Source: Stichopus chloronotus | Lineage: Eukaryota > Echinodermata > Holothuroidea > Aspidochirotida > Stichopodidae | Length of the DNA stretch: 64,000 bases | Direction of reading: 5' to 3' | NCBI GenBank assembly: GCA_021234535.1 | Contig: CM037840.1 | Span: 22,663,559 to 22,727,558 of the forward strand | Shown: piece after piece, positions 1-12,200 of the stretch | How the letters are laid out: the number at the start of each line of letters is the position of its first letter | Position numbering within the stretch: the stretch's first letter is position 1 | Translations under genes and position numbers: made by a program | Notes under the pieces: generated by a model | What the model saw: the letters and a program-made list of their open reading frames with translations, nothing else | Databases searched by the model: none | Told to the model about the DNA's origin: nothing

Positions 1-2395
1 TGTTCTCTCAGGAAACCTTCGTTACATTAATGTGACTGAGTAGGAATGTCATTGTATAATTGTAGGTCGGAATTGGCATCATGCGGGAACATGACTGAAC
101 AGGCATGCGTGTTCCTGTTCTGAAGTCGTTCTTCTGGCAATTGATGTCTTCGGAGAGGAATTTTGCCAGATCTTAATAACTTATACTTTACTCGTTTATC
201 AAATTGCCTGTATAAAGAAGATGGCGGTTGCGCTTAATGCTAATGTAGGCTATTGTTATCATCTATGGTGTTTCTGATAGGATGTACACACGTTTTCAGA
301 CACAAAAGTATCGTTTATAAAAGCCTCACTGTGATTGTCATTGAAAGTTAACCATTTTCAATAACGATGAGTTGATTGATACAAACTTCAACATTCTATG
401 AAACAGCCGTCGTGCAAGTAAGCATGACCCACTAAGCCCTTGGAAAGGATTAACTTAAATGATGCAATCATCACACTACTTGGTCTACTTGTTGCTATGG
501 CAACGTTTACAACCAGAACATAGTTTGATGTAGATATGTGTGGTGTTCTAATAACACAAAACACCTCTTGCGTAAAGTACTCGTTTTTGCGGGTAATAGT
601 TTTATAAGCTTAAATAAAGCTGTGAGCCAAATCAAGACAATTAGGAAGTAATCAATTTCAATCTAATCGCTATAACCGAAGGGGTATTAATTTTTGTACA
701 TAACTTTGAGCGTGATATAGAAAAATCATATTAGTCTTCATCAGTTTTCAACCATGTCAAGTGCCATTGTACAGGATTACAAAACGGTTGTACATGTAAC
801 AACGCTGTAACATTTAAAAAAACACAATTACCATCACAGTAAAACCATTAAATGTAGAATATTACTGCATTTTTTTTTAATATGTACTTCTATCCATAAA
901 GATATGATTCTCTCACCAAAGTCAAGCTATGGATATGCTACGACCATACTGGAATATCATAGATCGACAGGTGATTTTAACTCTTTTGTATTAAATGGTG
1001 GTGTTGCCAATGACTAGAAAGAAATTGATTATACGATTGTAATAAGTCAGAACTTTTAAACACAAGCACGTGACTGAGAGACACTGCGGAGATATACCAA
1101 ACTGCAGGACATTGTTAAATGAGAGACTCATATTTGGTGAACACCATCACCAACTTTCATTGAAATATGTTGTTTACTTTCCAAGATATTGCAATTATGT
1201 TCATAGAAAGTTAATCAGGAAGCTGCCATGTTGAGATTGTCATGACATCACCGGACCACATGTGATTTTAAAAGCGTTTGTTGTTCTTCATATCTTACTG
1301 TCAATACATTTTTAACAGTTATGAATAGATGTAAATCAGAGTATTAATGATTTGATTATTCCATGATACACCTTAGTAATTCAACACAAAATAAATACAA
1401 GTGCGTGTGGGATTATAGAAATTGTGGGTAATGAAACAAAGAAATACATTAAAATTTCTGCTATCAGTGGTTATGTGACATCATTATTCGACTTATTCAA
1501 GTTGCTCAAGTTACTCAAGTTTACATTCAACTTTATCAAAATGGCAACACCCTGCTCTGAATTGTGTGTAAGTGTGTAACGTGGGTAGGAAGCAATATAT
1601 CAGGGGGAAACTTTGGGAAGATGTTTTTCAAACACATCTGCTTCATTCTGATCAATACATTACCGGGGTTTCCTTCTCATTAAACTAGCACAAAGGGCTT
1701 TATAAAGGACTCTAATCGATTCTCTATGCCTCTGAGGAACCTATTTAGGTTATTTAATGAACTATTTTTGATTGTTCTCAACCTTGTTGTTGACGAATAA
1801 GTCTAAGTGTCACCATCTTTTTTTAAGAATTGACATGCAGGTGAATAATATTCCAGTGATATTGTGGTGTTTAAATAAAAACAAAATGACCTAAGTGACA
1901 AACACCACCAAGAGTTGGGTATTTTACAAATACACAAGCGCACACACAGTCTGCCCTCGAAAATAATGGTAACGTCTCCTTGCCGAATTACGGACTCTCA
2001 TTGCAGACTGTCCATTGTGAGAGGGTCTTTAACAACCAAAATATTCTAAGAGGGGCCTAGGAACCTTTTTCAGAACATAAGTAAAGATTTTAGAAAAGAG
2101 GACAATGGAATGATCCCGAGTCGAACCTTTTCTAAGAGTGTATAAAAGCATTAAATAAGGAAAAAATGACTGAAAATAGTGGTCAAAGAGTGTGAAATAA
2201 ATTTTTACATTGATATTTTGTACTTTGATTAGACAGGCCTTGATAAGACATACAAATATTGTATTCACTTTTGTGTTGTTACTCCTTTAATTGTGCAAAT
2301 GTACTTATGCTGGAAAATGTGTCAAATAGAAACTGAAATTTACCTGAATCGGAAATCAATCAAATTCCAGATTTCTTCCAAGGAGCTCTGTAAAT
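1..2395. other. No supported gene
   Basis: AT-rich non-coding DNA with short stray frames only. I searched for HNMT exon-3 signatures downstream of the relic exon and found none. Confidence 0.6.
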
Positions 2396-2625
2396 TTAAG
2401 ATGACCGTCTGTTAGTGTTCAACGTAATACAAAAAACGTAATACAAAGAATGTCAAACACTAATGAAGTAAAAATTTTTAGTTGGGTCCTTCTGTTTGAA
2501 GTCATTATAGAATTTGTCCCATGTCTTCTGCCACCAGTCATATTCAAAAGGGTTACTGAAGGTTTCATTATCCGCCAGTTTCTTATGCAGCTCGATAGGT
2601 GGCACAGTGTCATTTACATGGGAGA
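2396..2625 (-). pseudogene. Relic of HNMT-like exon 2 (fifth copy)
   Basis: On the minus strand one frame reads NDTVPPIELHKKLADNETF, then YDWWQKTWDKFYNDFKQ and FYFIS. This matches, in order, the NTVIEP...KYKKL, FDWRQQTWEEFYDEYKQ and FHFISA segments of the intact copies. A TGA (2455-2453) stands just after FYFISV, and the same frame then continues HSLYY, the expected next residues, before decaying to a stop at about 2396. No matching exon 1 or 3 was seen nearby. It is an old, diverged member of the array, in the same orientation. Confidence 0.8.
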
Positions 2626-5600
2626 CTGAATGGGATCTATTTACTTATGTTTCGACTGGGTCCATTAGAAAAAAACGGGTACATCTAATTACGTTGCTCA
2701 CATCCTTACGAAATTTTAGATTAAAAACGTAGATACACTTGCTTTCTAAAGTGAAAGGAACAAGCTTAGACATAACAGAGGTACTTGTTGGTTCTACCAG
2801 GAAAAGTTTTAGCTCATCACCTAGGCAGGCAGTGTCCGTAAAGTAAGAAGAAAGAAAATTACATGATGCATCTAAGACGCCTGTCAAAGCATACATTGCT
2901 ATTTTAAATTAATTTAATAGATCGCAGTATTCTGAGGTACTGATTCGACAAACCCAATTTGACACATTTTTAATTTGTCGAATACCCCGTTTCAGTGAAA
3001 CTCCTAATAATTGGTTATCTGTTGAAACTCATTCATAATTGTTTTAATAATTGTTTCGAGTTTAATGAATCCATTCAATCAATAACAATCCCTTTTGATT
3101 TGTGGGCTTATGAACTAGGACGACAATTTTAAGTACTTTTTCCTTATGACTAATTTGGAATGTAGTGTCTTTAATACTTATTAAGACCTATATTTACTGA
3201 GCATATCAGGTGTCTTACTGATGTTACTGATCAAGGAACGTAAGGTTCGATGGAGTATAGCTTAAAATGTAACCAGTTGAGGCAAACAAATAATGCCACG
3301 GATTGTTAATGTGTCCGCTTTCCAAAGAGCTAACACTAAATCAATACTGTACGATATATCTGAAATTAAATTTGACGTATCTAAAATTAGATGTTCATGT
3401 ATCTTGATTTCAGTATATTGTAACGAATTCCAGACATAAAAGTTGTGGCAAAGAAAGAAGATTTAGTAAGGGAAGTTTTGGAAAGCAGACTAATGAGGAA
3501 AAGAATGAGTATCCGAATGTCAAAGTAATATAATTCGTTTCTTGGCAAATTAAATCATTAATAACATAACATTTTACAGTGAACAAATTGTACCGGTACT
3601 TACAAAAGAGGTAAATTAAATAGCGCGCGGGAGGTACCTCCGGTGGACTGTTTCAGCTGGACTCTCAGGTGGCGGTCTCTTATGCGTTTTCCCAAAGATG
3701 GTGGCCGAGATGCATGCATACGGCTTCCTACACGTCAGGCAAGGGCGAGGTAGTTCAGTGTAACCAGGAAGGTGATTACTATGCGGTAGTCCATGGGGTG
3801 GACAAACCTGGTAGTTCGTTCGCAAAATCAACAAGAACCCGTAAGGAGGAGACCAGTCATAGTTAAAAGGGCGAGTTCAGTACGTGTTCCGATATGGAGC
3901 TGTTGCGCCGAGTTCGGTCAGGTGAAGAGACAATAAGCTTCGGGACATGTTTACACCACCATCCGAGAGGGGAGAGAGAGCGAGCCACACCTTGCACAAG
4001 TGTTTTGAGACCGTTCCAATATGACGTCGCATTCCAAACGTGAATACAGAACGATACTATACAGGCTCGTGTGCACGTTTTCAACACTTAAATTAGCATA
4101 TCAACAACAGAGAATGCGGCAGCTCAGGCCTTCGATAACAACAAACATTCTTGTACGTTACACCGAGAGTGCGGCTGGTAAGGTATTCAACAACAAACTC
4201 TTATACATAACAATATATCTTAATTTTAGATGTTACAACGAAATCTGAGATATCTGTAATTCATTTTCAGATATATGAAAGTCATATCTGTAAGCTGTAA
4301 AAGGTCTAAAAAGAAAGAAAGCTACCTAACAGAACCCGACATCTTAACGTAGCACAATGTTGTTAATTGTTTAATTTCCCCAAACCATAAAAATGGTCAT
4401 CCCTAGGTGAGTTGCAATGCTCTACGCTCTATACTGGTCCATTTCTCAGATATTCAGGCAGTCACGAAGTTCACTACCGGCTCTTCTAGCTGAATTGGTG
4501 GAGGGTCCCCTCTGTAAGCGGGGGAGGGGATTAAATTATGTTCTCAGGTCTACTGACGGTGCGGTCGGTTACCTTTCACCATGTCAGATCTCCAAGTTCT
4601 ATCATTTCATTATGTAAGTAGAATATAATAAGTAGACACGGCATACCAACCACTACTACGTTACCTTTCAAGAGATACAAAACAGCGTAAGAGGCTCAAT
4701 ACAGGAATATTAAGCAGACATAATTTTTTCTGCCAAGCTACGGAGCAATCCTAGGTTTTTTTCAGTGCTTCGGTACAAGATATATAAGATACAAAATTTT
4801 GCATTTTGAACTTCAGTAGAAACGACCGTAACTGTCCAAAATAAAAGATTTGGGGTTTAAACAATCACAATCGAAATGCCTTAAATGCCTCATCAATGTC
4901 AAAACAAAAGAATTGTAAGAACAGAATTACTTCTTTGATGTATATGTGAAGAACCATCATTTTTGTCTACCAGATTTTTGGAAGCATTTACTTTTCACAA
5001 TTTTTCAGGCTTTTTTTTTATTATTTTATGAAAGACAAGGAGTCACGAAACCGTGCATTACATAATGCACATAACACACCACATGTATTACAACAGACAG
5101 AGCAGGAGTTTAGGTAAACAGTGATGAGGAATACGAACAATATTTATTTTCCACACACCGAAAGGCAGATCAAAAGTAATAAAAAAATTCATAATAATGT
5201 CAACATGCAAGAAAAGCACTAAATAATAACGTTGCTCTTTGTTTACAGATACCCCTTTTCTCAATAGATGGAAATTGGTTTGAGAGTGCAATGTTGGCGT
5301 GACAGTAAACGCTAACAAACTGTCATCCCTGTGTATCCTTCTTTAAGGACTGAAACGCCAATACGTCGCAGTCAATTTTATTTCGACTTTTTTATAGCTT
5401 AATGTATATTTGTCTTTAATTTCATATTGTTGTACTGGTTTTGCATATGCTTCTATCTCTTACGTCATGTTAAACAGGATTGTTCGATGTCGAATAGTTC
5501 AAAAATCGTTAAGCCCACAAAATGAACGTTCCTTCAAACTTATCTTCATTATCTTGATTTTTTTCCTCTGGGTTCACCTAGATATAACTTTAAGGTACAT

Positions 5601-5681
5601 GAGAGCGCTGCTCATAACGTAGACAGTAATTTGCGTTTCCATGCTACACGGTACATCCAGATCCAGATCTCCCTCTTCTTT
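2626..5681. other. No supported gene; G/C-elevated island at about 3615-4245
   Basis: The stretch from GCGCGCGGGAGG (3622) to about 4245 is clearly richer in G/C and CpG than its surroundings and has short frames on both strands, none recognisable. It could be a repeat such as a short LTR-like or SINE-like element, or an unrecognised promoter. A stretch near 4489 (TAGCTGAATTGG) fits a tRNA A-box consensus, but no B box follows. Confidence 0.4.
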
Positions 5682-6022
5682 TCATTTAGAAATGAAAATC
5701 GCCTGCCATTCATTATTGTAAAGTATTCGGTCGCCATCTTGGACGGCACATTCATACGCGTGCGAAAGCACCTCGTCAATGAAAGTTTTCGGTGCAGATT
5801 CCCGTAGCTTGACGTACGTGAGGAAATCCAACAGCCTCACGCCATCTTGATTTCCGTCGTCATAGCAACAAGTGATGTCGATGTTCTCCTTTTGGGTTAC
5901 GGCTTTGTACTCGATCTTATGTTTTTCTAAGATGCTGCGGACGTCACGGGCGTTGATCTGCTTAACGTTTTTGTCAGAGAGCATTGGGAAACGCTTCCAG
6001 AGATGCAAAACGCTGTTGTGAT
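5682..6022 (-). CDS. HNMT-like copy 1, coding exon 3
   Basis: The last exon follows a long T-tract and TAG acceptor (exon base 6022) and ends at TGA 5684-5682. It encodes the C-terminal region, including the HNMT-like LWKRF segment, the IDITCCYDDGNQDG segment (human MDISDCFIDGNENG) and NNEWQAIF with the conserved histamine-contact Asn. The intron side carries an AAATAAAT-type low-complexity tract (about 6025-6065). Confidence 0.88.
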
Positions 6023-9000
6023 CTACAAAAAAAAACAATAATAAATAAAAAATAAATAAATAAAAACGACAGCCCCGATGGTGCAGAAACGTATATCTGA
6101 ACACCCTGAATGTACCATTAACACATCATCACTATGAAAAATGATAGGAACCACCAAAAGAGTATTTTTTGGCAAATCATCGACATTGTACAAACGAATC
6201 TATATGACCGCTCGTCCACGGGAAATGTCAAGGGAACCATAAAGAAATCACTTACCAAGCATTATTATGACAGGCCTTCAACTCTCTTAAACATCAACTG
6301 AAGAGTTACCATTGTGAGGGATTTCACAAAGTCGGTACTATGGCTCATTTTGGACACAAAGTGTCAGTAGTTACCCTATAGTAATTAGTAGCCACTGACA
6401 GAATATCATTAAGACAGACCATCAATATTGTACAAGATAGTTAGTAAGAAGAGAAGCAGTTTTTAGACTAAGATGTGCCATGGGATTCACATGGGACCTT
6501 TGACCAATAAATTTTAAACACCCATAATGGCCCACGATCCAAGGAACATTGTGTCTCAAGTTAGGTACCCATCCATGAAAACATATGGGAGGAGAAGCAT
6601 TTTGGGCAAATGTGGACAGATAGACAGATAGGCGGACACAAGGATAGAAAGATAGGCAGAGAGGCAAATAGGCAGCAAGACAGGCAGATAGATAGAGAGA
6701 TAGACGGATAGACAGGCAAATAGATAGACAGACAGATAGATTTACATCTTCATGGGATGTTCTCATAACATACACTTTGGAAAATACCTTAGATAAAATA
6801 CAATCAAAATAAAAAACCATAGTGCACAATTTACGCTTCCGTTTAGGACTAGTGCTATGGTTATCTGGACAATGGTGTGAGTTAAGTTGCGATTCCGGTA
6901 ACTTTCTCTTAAGCTTCGTGAAACGCCCCCAAAAGAGACAAACAGGAACCTGGATCTTTACTTGAAATGGAAAGCAGATGGAAACAGATGAATTACCCTA
7001 GAAGATTCTCCACGAGATATAGAGAAACAAGATGGACTTTAAGAAGACCACCACGATGCTGAATGTACGATTACAAGTTACGTATACCATCGCATTTTCA
7101 CTCCACTTCGGCCATTGGACATCGTTTAGTCTATAAGGCGGTTAGGCCAACAAATTACTGCCATAGACAAAACCTTGTCTAAATCTTGTAATGTACCCTA
7201 TGCTCCTCTTTAGTTCAGTCTACTGTCAATTCACTTACCTTTGTCGTTAATTATGTCAGAAAGCAGGTAAAAACTAAATTTCAGTTTGGTTTCAGCACTA
7301 TCGGTTGTGTTTAACAGATTTTGATGAACACCGTGTGTCCTAGACTTAAAATTTACCCGGAGATACCCGAAGAGTAAAAAAGTCTGTCTCTTTATATGGA
7401 ACTTAGTAAAGTTCCTATTTAATTACTTGTACCCTGTATCTCAGCATGAGTAAAGCATATGGTTTCATTCAAAAATCTTATCTTAATTTGTTATAGTTGA
7501 TTCCCTTACAGTAACTCTCCGACTCAATTTCCCCCTGTGCATATAGTCATTAGTCTCACATATTGTCATTTCGAAACACTACATAAATATTATCCTACCT
7601 GATATTATGTTTATCATTAATATTCCCCCGTCGCTGAGACAACTGATTAAATTCAAAATGGCTGATTCTGTATCTGTGAAGTGATAGATTGAGTGGATGG
7701 CGCTAATGAAATGAAACTTCTTCTGATTGCCACCATTCAACAGTTTCCGTTCGTCGTAAAATTGCTCCCAGGTCTGCTGTCGCCAATCCCAAACGACATT
7801 ATCAAAGTCTTTGGCTTCGGCTTGTTCCTTATAGCTCACGATATGGTCTTGTATTGGTTCTAAAACCGTGCTAGATATAGAAGGAAACTTTTTTAAAAGT
7901 TTCAATATCAATTTGCAGTCTAGTTCACCTGCAGGAAATGCAAAGAGAAGTACATAATTTGTATGAGAACAGTCAAACTGAAATGACCTTCTGCATATTA
8001 CGAAAATAATTTAAACAGGACAGGTTCGGAACATATGTAAAAATGGAAGAACAAATAATAGTTATAAACATCAATTTTCATGTGCTAACGAAAGCATCAT
8101 GCCGACTTATGATTTTCAGATACATTTAAGTTGTAAGGTAGTGTTGTGTTAGGGTAGTATGATGAGTTCTAGCCTTTCCTTATAGTAGTCACAGGACAGG
8201 AATCCTAACGCTTCTGTCAGGATTGTGTTTTCAATTCGGGTCCCTGACAGATGAATTAGTCAAAGACAGAACACATTAATTGTTCTGATTCGGCGAGAGG
8301 CTTTAATTCGAACAGAGTTTCTTTTGACTAAAAACTTGCCAGTGGATCTAGAGAAAGCAGCTAAGAAACTATGTTAAACTTCTTACGGGCCCGAGTGTCT
8401 CAGTAAAATACATTTTCCACAGAAGTAAATGAATCCAATAGGAAATCTGCAAAGGAACTACCTATGCTTAACATTTTAAAACCGAAGTTTGCAGTAAGAT
8501 GCCAGTTTTACAACAGCGTACAATGCTGACGATGACTAATGTGCACACAGCACTTGCCCATCGAACATGTGCATTTCCGATTAATGTACCAGTCCACCTT
8601 TAATCATCAGAACACTGATCATTACCCTGCAGACAGTAAACCATATAACAAAACGCTATTATCAGCGTACCACAATTAGCATATCTAGAATGGAGATACT
8701 TTAGCTTGGAGAAACTTTGTGACTACTTAATCCATGGATTTCATTGAATATTTGACTGTTTTGGTATATGGCTCACTGTCTGCAGGGCCAGTGTCTGAAG
8801 GGGTAGAATAATTAAGAGAATCAGAGATCTAAACTTTTCATAATATTTATCTCAAAACTGTCGTATTCACGTGTAAATAAACTCCATTGGCATTTGACAT
8901 TGTGCTTCAACAAAGGAAAATGTGGTGATTGCGTTGTCAATGATTATGCAATGACGTCAGGATTGATCAATCTGGCTATTAGTCTTCATAGTTTTCATAC

Positions 9001-9230
9001 CTCAAAAGTGACTTACCCGAACCACTGCCAACTCCTAGTATCTCGAGTTTTGATTGTCCTTCATCACTGAGGGCTAGTTTCTCGATGACATGTTGAGGAA
9101 ATACTGTGTCGGCCCAAGAGGTGAAAACCTCATCTTTTGAGGTATATCGACGATATACACGAAAGCATTCAGCATAATAATCAGGATCACTTGATATGTA
9201 TTTAACTAATAATTCGACAGAAGACGACAT
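5682..9230 (-). CDS. HNMT-like: HNMT-like SAM-dependent methyltransferase, copy 1 (3 coding exons)
   Basis: This gene encodes a predicted cytosolic small-molecule N-methyltransferase of the histamine N-methyltransferase family. Joining 9230-9017, 7928-7599 and 6022-5682 gives an open frame of 294 aa; human HNMT is 292 aa. The exon junctions are GT-AG and phase 1. The SAM-binding glycine loop reads GVGSGSGE (about residues 66-73). The second-strand acidic residue is Glu95 in VLEP, and the C-terminal YNNEWQAIF matches the HNMT end. By eye alignment the human histamine contacts Glu28, Gln143 and Asn283 correspond here to Lys32, His150 and Asn285. The Trp183 equivalent (LWKRF) is kept but Tyr147 becomes His. 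This is the most diverged intact copy and has the longest intron 1 (1088 bp). A possible AATAAA lies about 300 nt past the stop (5382-5377). The family call is firm; the substrate is unknown. Confidence 0.9.
6600..6750. repeat. GATA/CAGA-type microsatellite
   Basis: Imperfect tetranucleotide repeats (GATA, GACA, GGCA units) fill this part of intron 2 of HNMT-like copy 1. The minus-strand open frame across it (rich in Ser, Leu, Cys) is a by-product of the repeat. Confidence 0.85.
7599..7928 (-). CDS. HNMT-like copy 1, coding exon 2
   Basis: Exon 2 runs from a CAG acceptor to a GTAGG donor (330 nt) and encodes the core Rossmann fold. It contains ELDCKLIL, the acidic SAM-ribose residue in STVLEP, the DWRQQTWEQFYDE signature shared by all copies, FHFISAIHSIY (HNMT Gln143 region, here His) and the strand ending in IISG. 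It is 6 nt longer than the 324-nt exon 2 of the other copies, with two extra codons in the NGGNQ loop. Confidence 0.88.
9017..9230 (-). CDS. HNMT-like copy 1, coding exon 1
   Basis: Exon 1 encodes residues 1-71 and the first base of a split Gly codon. The start is the ATG at 9230 (MSSSVELL), chosen because a polypyrimidine tract and AG acceptor (exon begins at 9260) lie 30 nt upstream, as in copies 2 and 3. The exon ends at a GTAAG donor right after the GVGSGSG loop of motif I. It contains the YYAECFRVY helix that corresponds to the N-terminal substrate-lid region of HNMT. Confidence 0.85.
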
Positions 9231-9259
9231 GTTTCTCAAAACTGTTGTAACAAAATTGA

Positions 9260-9275
9260 GCTGAAAACAGAGCAA
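9260..9275 (-). promoter_or_regulatory. 5'-UTR splice acceptor of copy 1
   Basis: The minus strand reads TTTGCTCTGTTTTCAG, ending 30 nt before the ATG. Copies 2 (exon base 23419), 3 (35765) and the pseudogene (47868) have an acceptor at the equivalent place. This indicates that transcripts start in a separate non-coding exon farther upstream, which could not be located. Confidence 0.55.
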
Positions 9276-12200
9276 ACAATTTAACATGGAAAGTAGAAAT
9301 GTAATGGACCTAGAAAACTAAGTAAGACGTAGATCTATGTCCTTGTTACAAACGTTTCAAAATAAATGAAAATATGGTAAAAATGCAACAAAATGTTTAG
9401 TTACAAAACCATACTTGTGGAACGATGATGTTCTTGGGCAACCAGTAGGATATCTTTGGTAATGGAACTCTAAATGTAAACTCTAAAATAGTAAAACATG
9501 ACATTTGCAAATTCAAAGCAGAAAATCGGCTAAGGATATATCATCCTTCTTGGCGTCTTATTATAATTGATGAGTAGTTGGAAAGATAGTAAAAGAAAAA
9601 CAAACTACCAAGATAACAGAGACAATACGGTGCGTGAAGAAGATTTAATTTTTAACACAAGTAAATGAAGTTCTAAACAGGACAAATTCATGACGTTATG
9701 ACAGTACTAAAATATTCACAGAAACTCTTCCATGCTTGATTTACATGTTTTATCTATCGATAAGACAACTTATACACCCTGCAATGCAGCTAAAGAAAGC
9801 CCAGACAATGGATTAAAACGCCTGAAATACCCTTCACGAAATCGATATTTAATTGACTATGTAGACTCATCTCAGCAAAGTGACCTAAGGTGATTAGGGG
9901 CTTGCAGCAAGTTTAATTTCAACAAAACAAACAGAAGATGAGGGTGGAGTGACTCTCATTGTAGTGTAAGAGATACGACATGATATGAACAATATGGGAT
10001 GAATAAAAATCAAATAAACAATTCAGTAAAACAGAACAGTTACGGAGAAACACCACAGAGAGTTAGAAAGTACTATTCAGACCTGATATCCTTAGTCCAT
10101 GGTACTAACTTGTTACAAAATATGCCCCAAAAGTGTCCACCGAATGAATGCACCCGTCGCCTTTCAGGTTACGTAGAAGGGGGTGTAAGATATTTGGATG
10201 ACATCTGAAGTTTAGTGCAGTTTTAAGACATTTCGGTAAAACAAGTCAAAATCTGGATTATCTTTATCGGATTTTCACTCATAGAAGAACCTGATACGCA
10301 AGCGGACTGAAACCGGTAATGGATATAAGGCATGTATGACTGTATGAAAATTGACAGGTGCCGGGATATATCAGAGGTAATTAGATGTTATGGAACATTA
10401 GTTTCGTCGTAAAAAAGAAATAATAAATCACTTTATTGACTTACTTTGTGGTGTTTAGTTGGTTTAGGTGAAGCTAAACAAGGCGTACAGGCGTCTTACC
10501 GTACGAGAAACACAGACCATGGGCGATCTATGCACTGTAGACCTGTGTACCTCCAACGTACCTCGATAATGGAGATTCGTAGTGCCAAACTGTTTTGCAG
10601 CTCAATTGTTATACGTCTTTGAGCTTCACTTGCTGCGGTGTAGGGTTAACATGTTCTTTGACCTGTGCTGCTCTACGGTAGTAAGATCAAGCTGGTAATG
10701 TAAACCATTAGCCTATCGATAGAGACTTCGCATTGCCAACAAGTTTGCAGGTGTGTACAGTTATCACAGAGTAACAATCTAGGTACTAAATCTTTCATGT
10801 ATCGTAATCATAAACTTGCACTTTGTACCACCATGTAATTTAATAGTTTACAAACGACGGCATGTCACTATTAACTGACCTTGCTTGATTCGATGAGTCC
10901 ATATGTTACACTGGTATTAGGAAATACACAAGTATAGAGCATAGGTTTTGGTGAATTAATATTGCTCCTGAAAGGAGAATGTAACAATCTTCCATCTTTA
11001 CACTATGAACCTAAGGATGTAGTCACGTCAAAACTCACTTTTGATGAAATTGTGTGCAATTTTAGGTTGCTGTCTAGGACGGGGAATATAATTATACTAA
11101 CATTGGTTTATCTACTATTGATGTATTACTTAATGGACAATGGACCAATCAGAAGGTGTATTTGTAAATCGTTGCCACACATGACTAACCAATCCCGTGA
11201 TTATTGCGAAATAAGGGCATGCTACTTCCATTTCTAATACAAATCATTGTCTCCACTAACTGACTGAAGAAAGTAAAGACGATTAGTAATAAATCCGGCT
11301 AAACACCAACAATTGAGCTCTGTGTGAACCTGAACTACGGAAGCGATAGCATTCACCGTATACAACAATATATAAACGTGTCCAAAGACTTGACTGAGTT
11401 TAAGAGTTGCTTCTGCCGAAAAATGTGTACATTCTGTAGTTCTTCTAGTAAATGATATCACTGCGAAGGTTATGACTAAATAAATTAAAACAGATGGAAC
11501 CAATGCTGTTAATTGACAAACATGGCAAGTTGATAATAAACTGCTGATCACTTGCGTTGCCTTAGTATGTAGTGGTGAACATTTATTCTACGTGAGTATC
11601 TATTGCTTATACATGGAAAATTGCACCCCCCCAAAAAAAAACATGGCAAAGGACTTAAATTCAACGTGAAAGGACCGAAAACGTTTAATCATACATGGAT
11701 ACAGATCGTGTCCGGCAAGTAACAAATTGCATGCATGTTAATCAAAATGGCAAGAATGTCAGTCTCTGACATATCACATATACTTCTGACAAACGGTTAA
11801 AATTTTGAAAGTCAAATTCCAGAGGAGAGGTCGCCATACTTTCATCTAAATAGTTGGGAGTCGATTTCCGAATTTCTGTGCCCTATGTTGAGGGGATAAT
11901 ACCTGCTTAAGGTAATCATTTTATCTGATCGTCTGCCATTCACTGTAGCCGATATAGGCCAAGATCAAACGGTGATAGATCATTGAAAACGTTCACATCT
12001 CGCTTGGCGAATACTGTGTCTCCTACCGGGATGGTCATTGACTGACTGTTCCTCTTGTTTTGCTACTGTGGACTTTATTCGCTAGCTTGCTGCCCTGGTC
12101 TGTCGTGCTGTCTGGTGGTCTGATTTTCTGATGCTTGATGAAGCAAGGTATATGGGAGTCTGCTTCGTACATTATGTCAAAAGAGCAATGAGCTCGAGGA

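Noticed and set aside
4480..4560. tRNA-like A box (TAGCTGAATTGG) suggesting a tRNA or SINE
   Set aside because: No convincing B box or cloverleaf follows.
6422..6829. 135-codon minus-strand frame rich in Ser, Leu and Cys
   Set aside because: It is produced by the GATA/CAGA microsatellite in intron 2 of HNMT-like copy 1.
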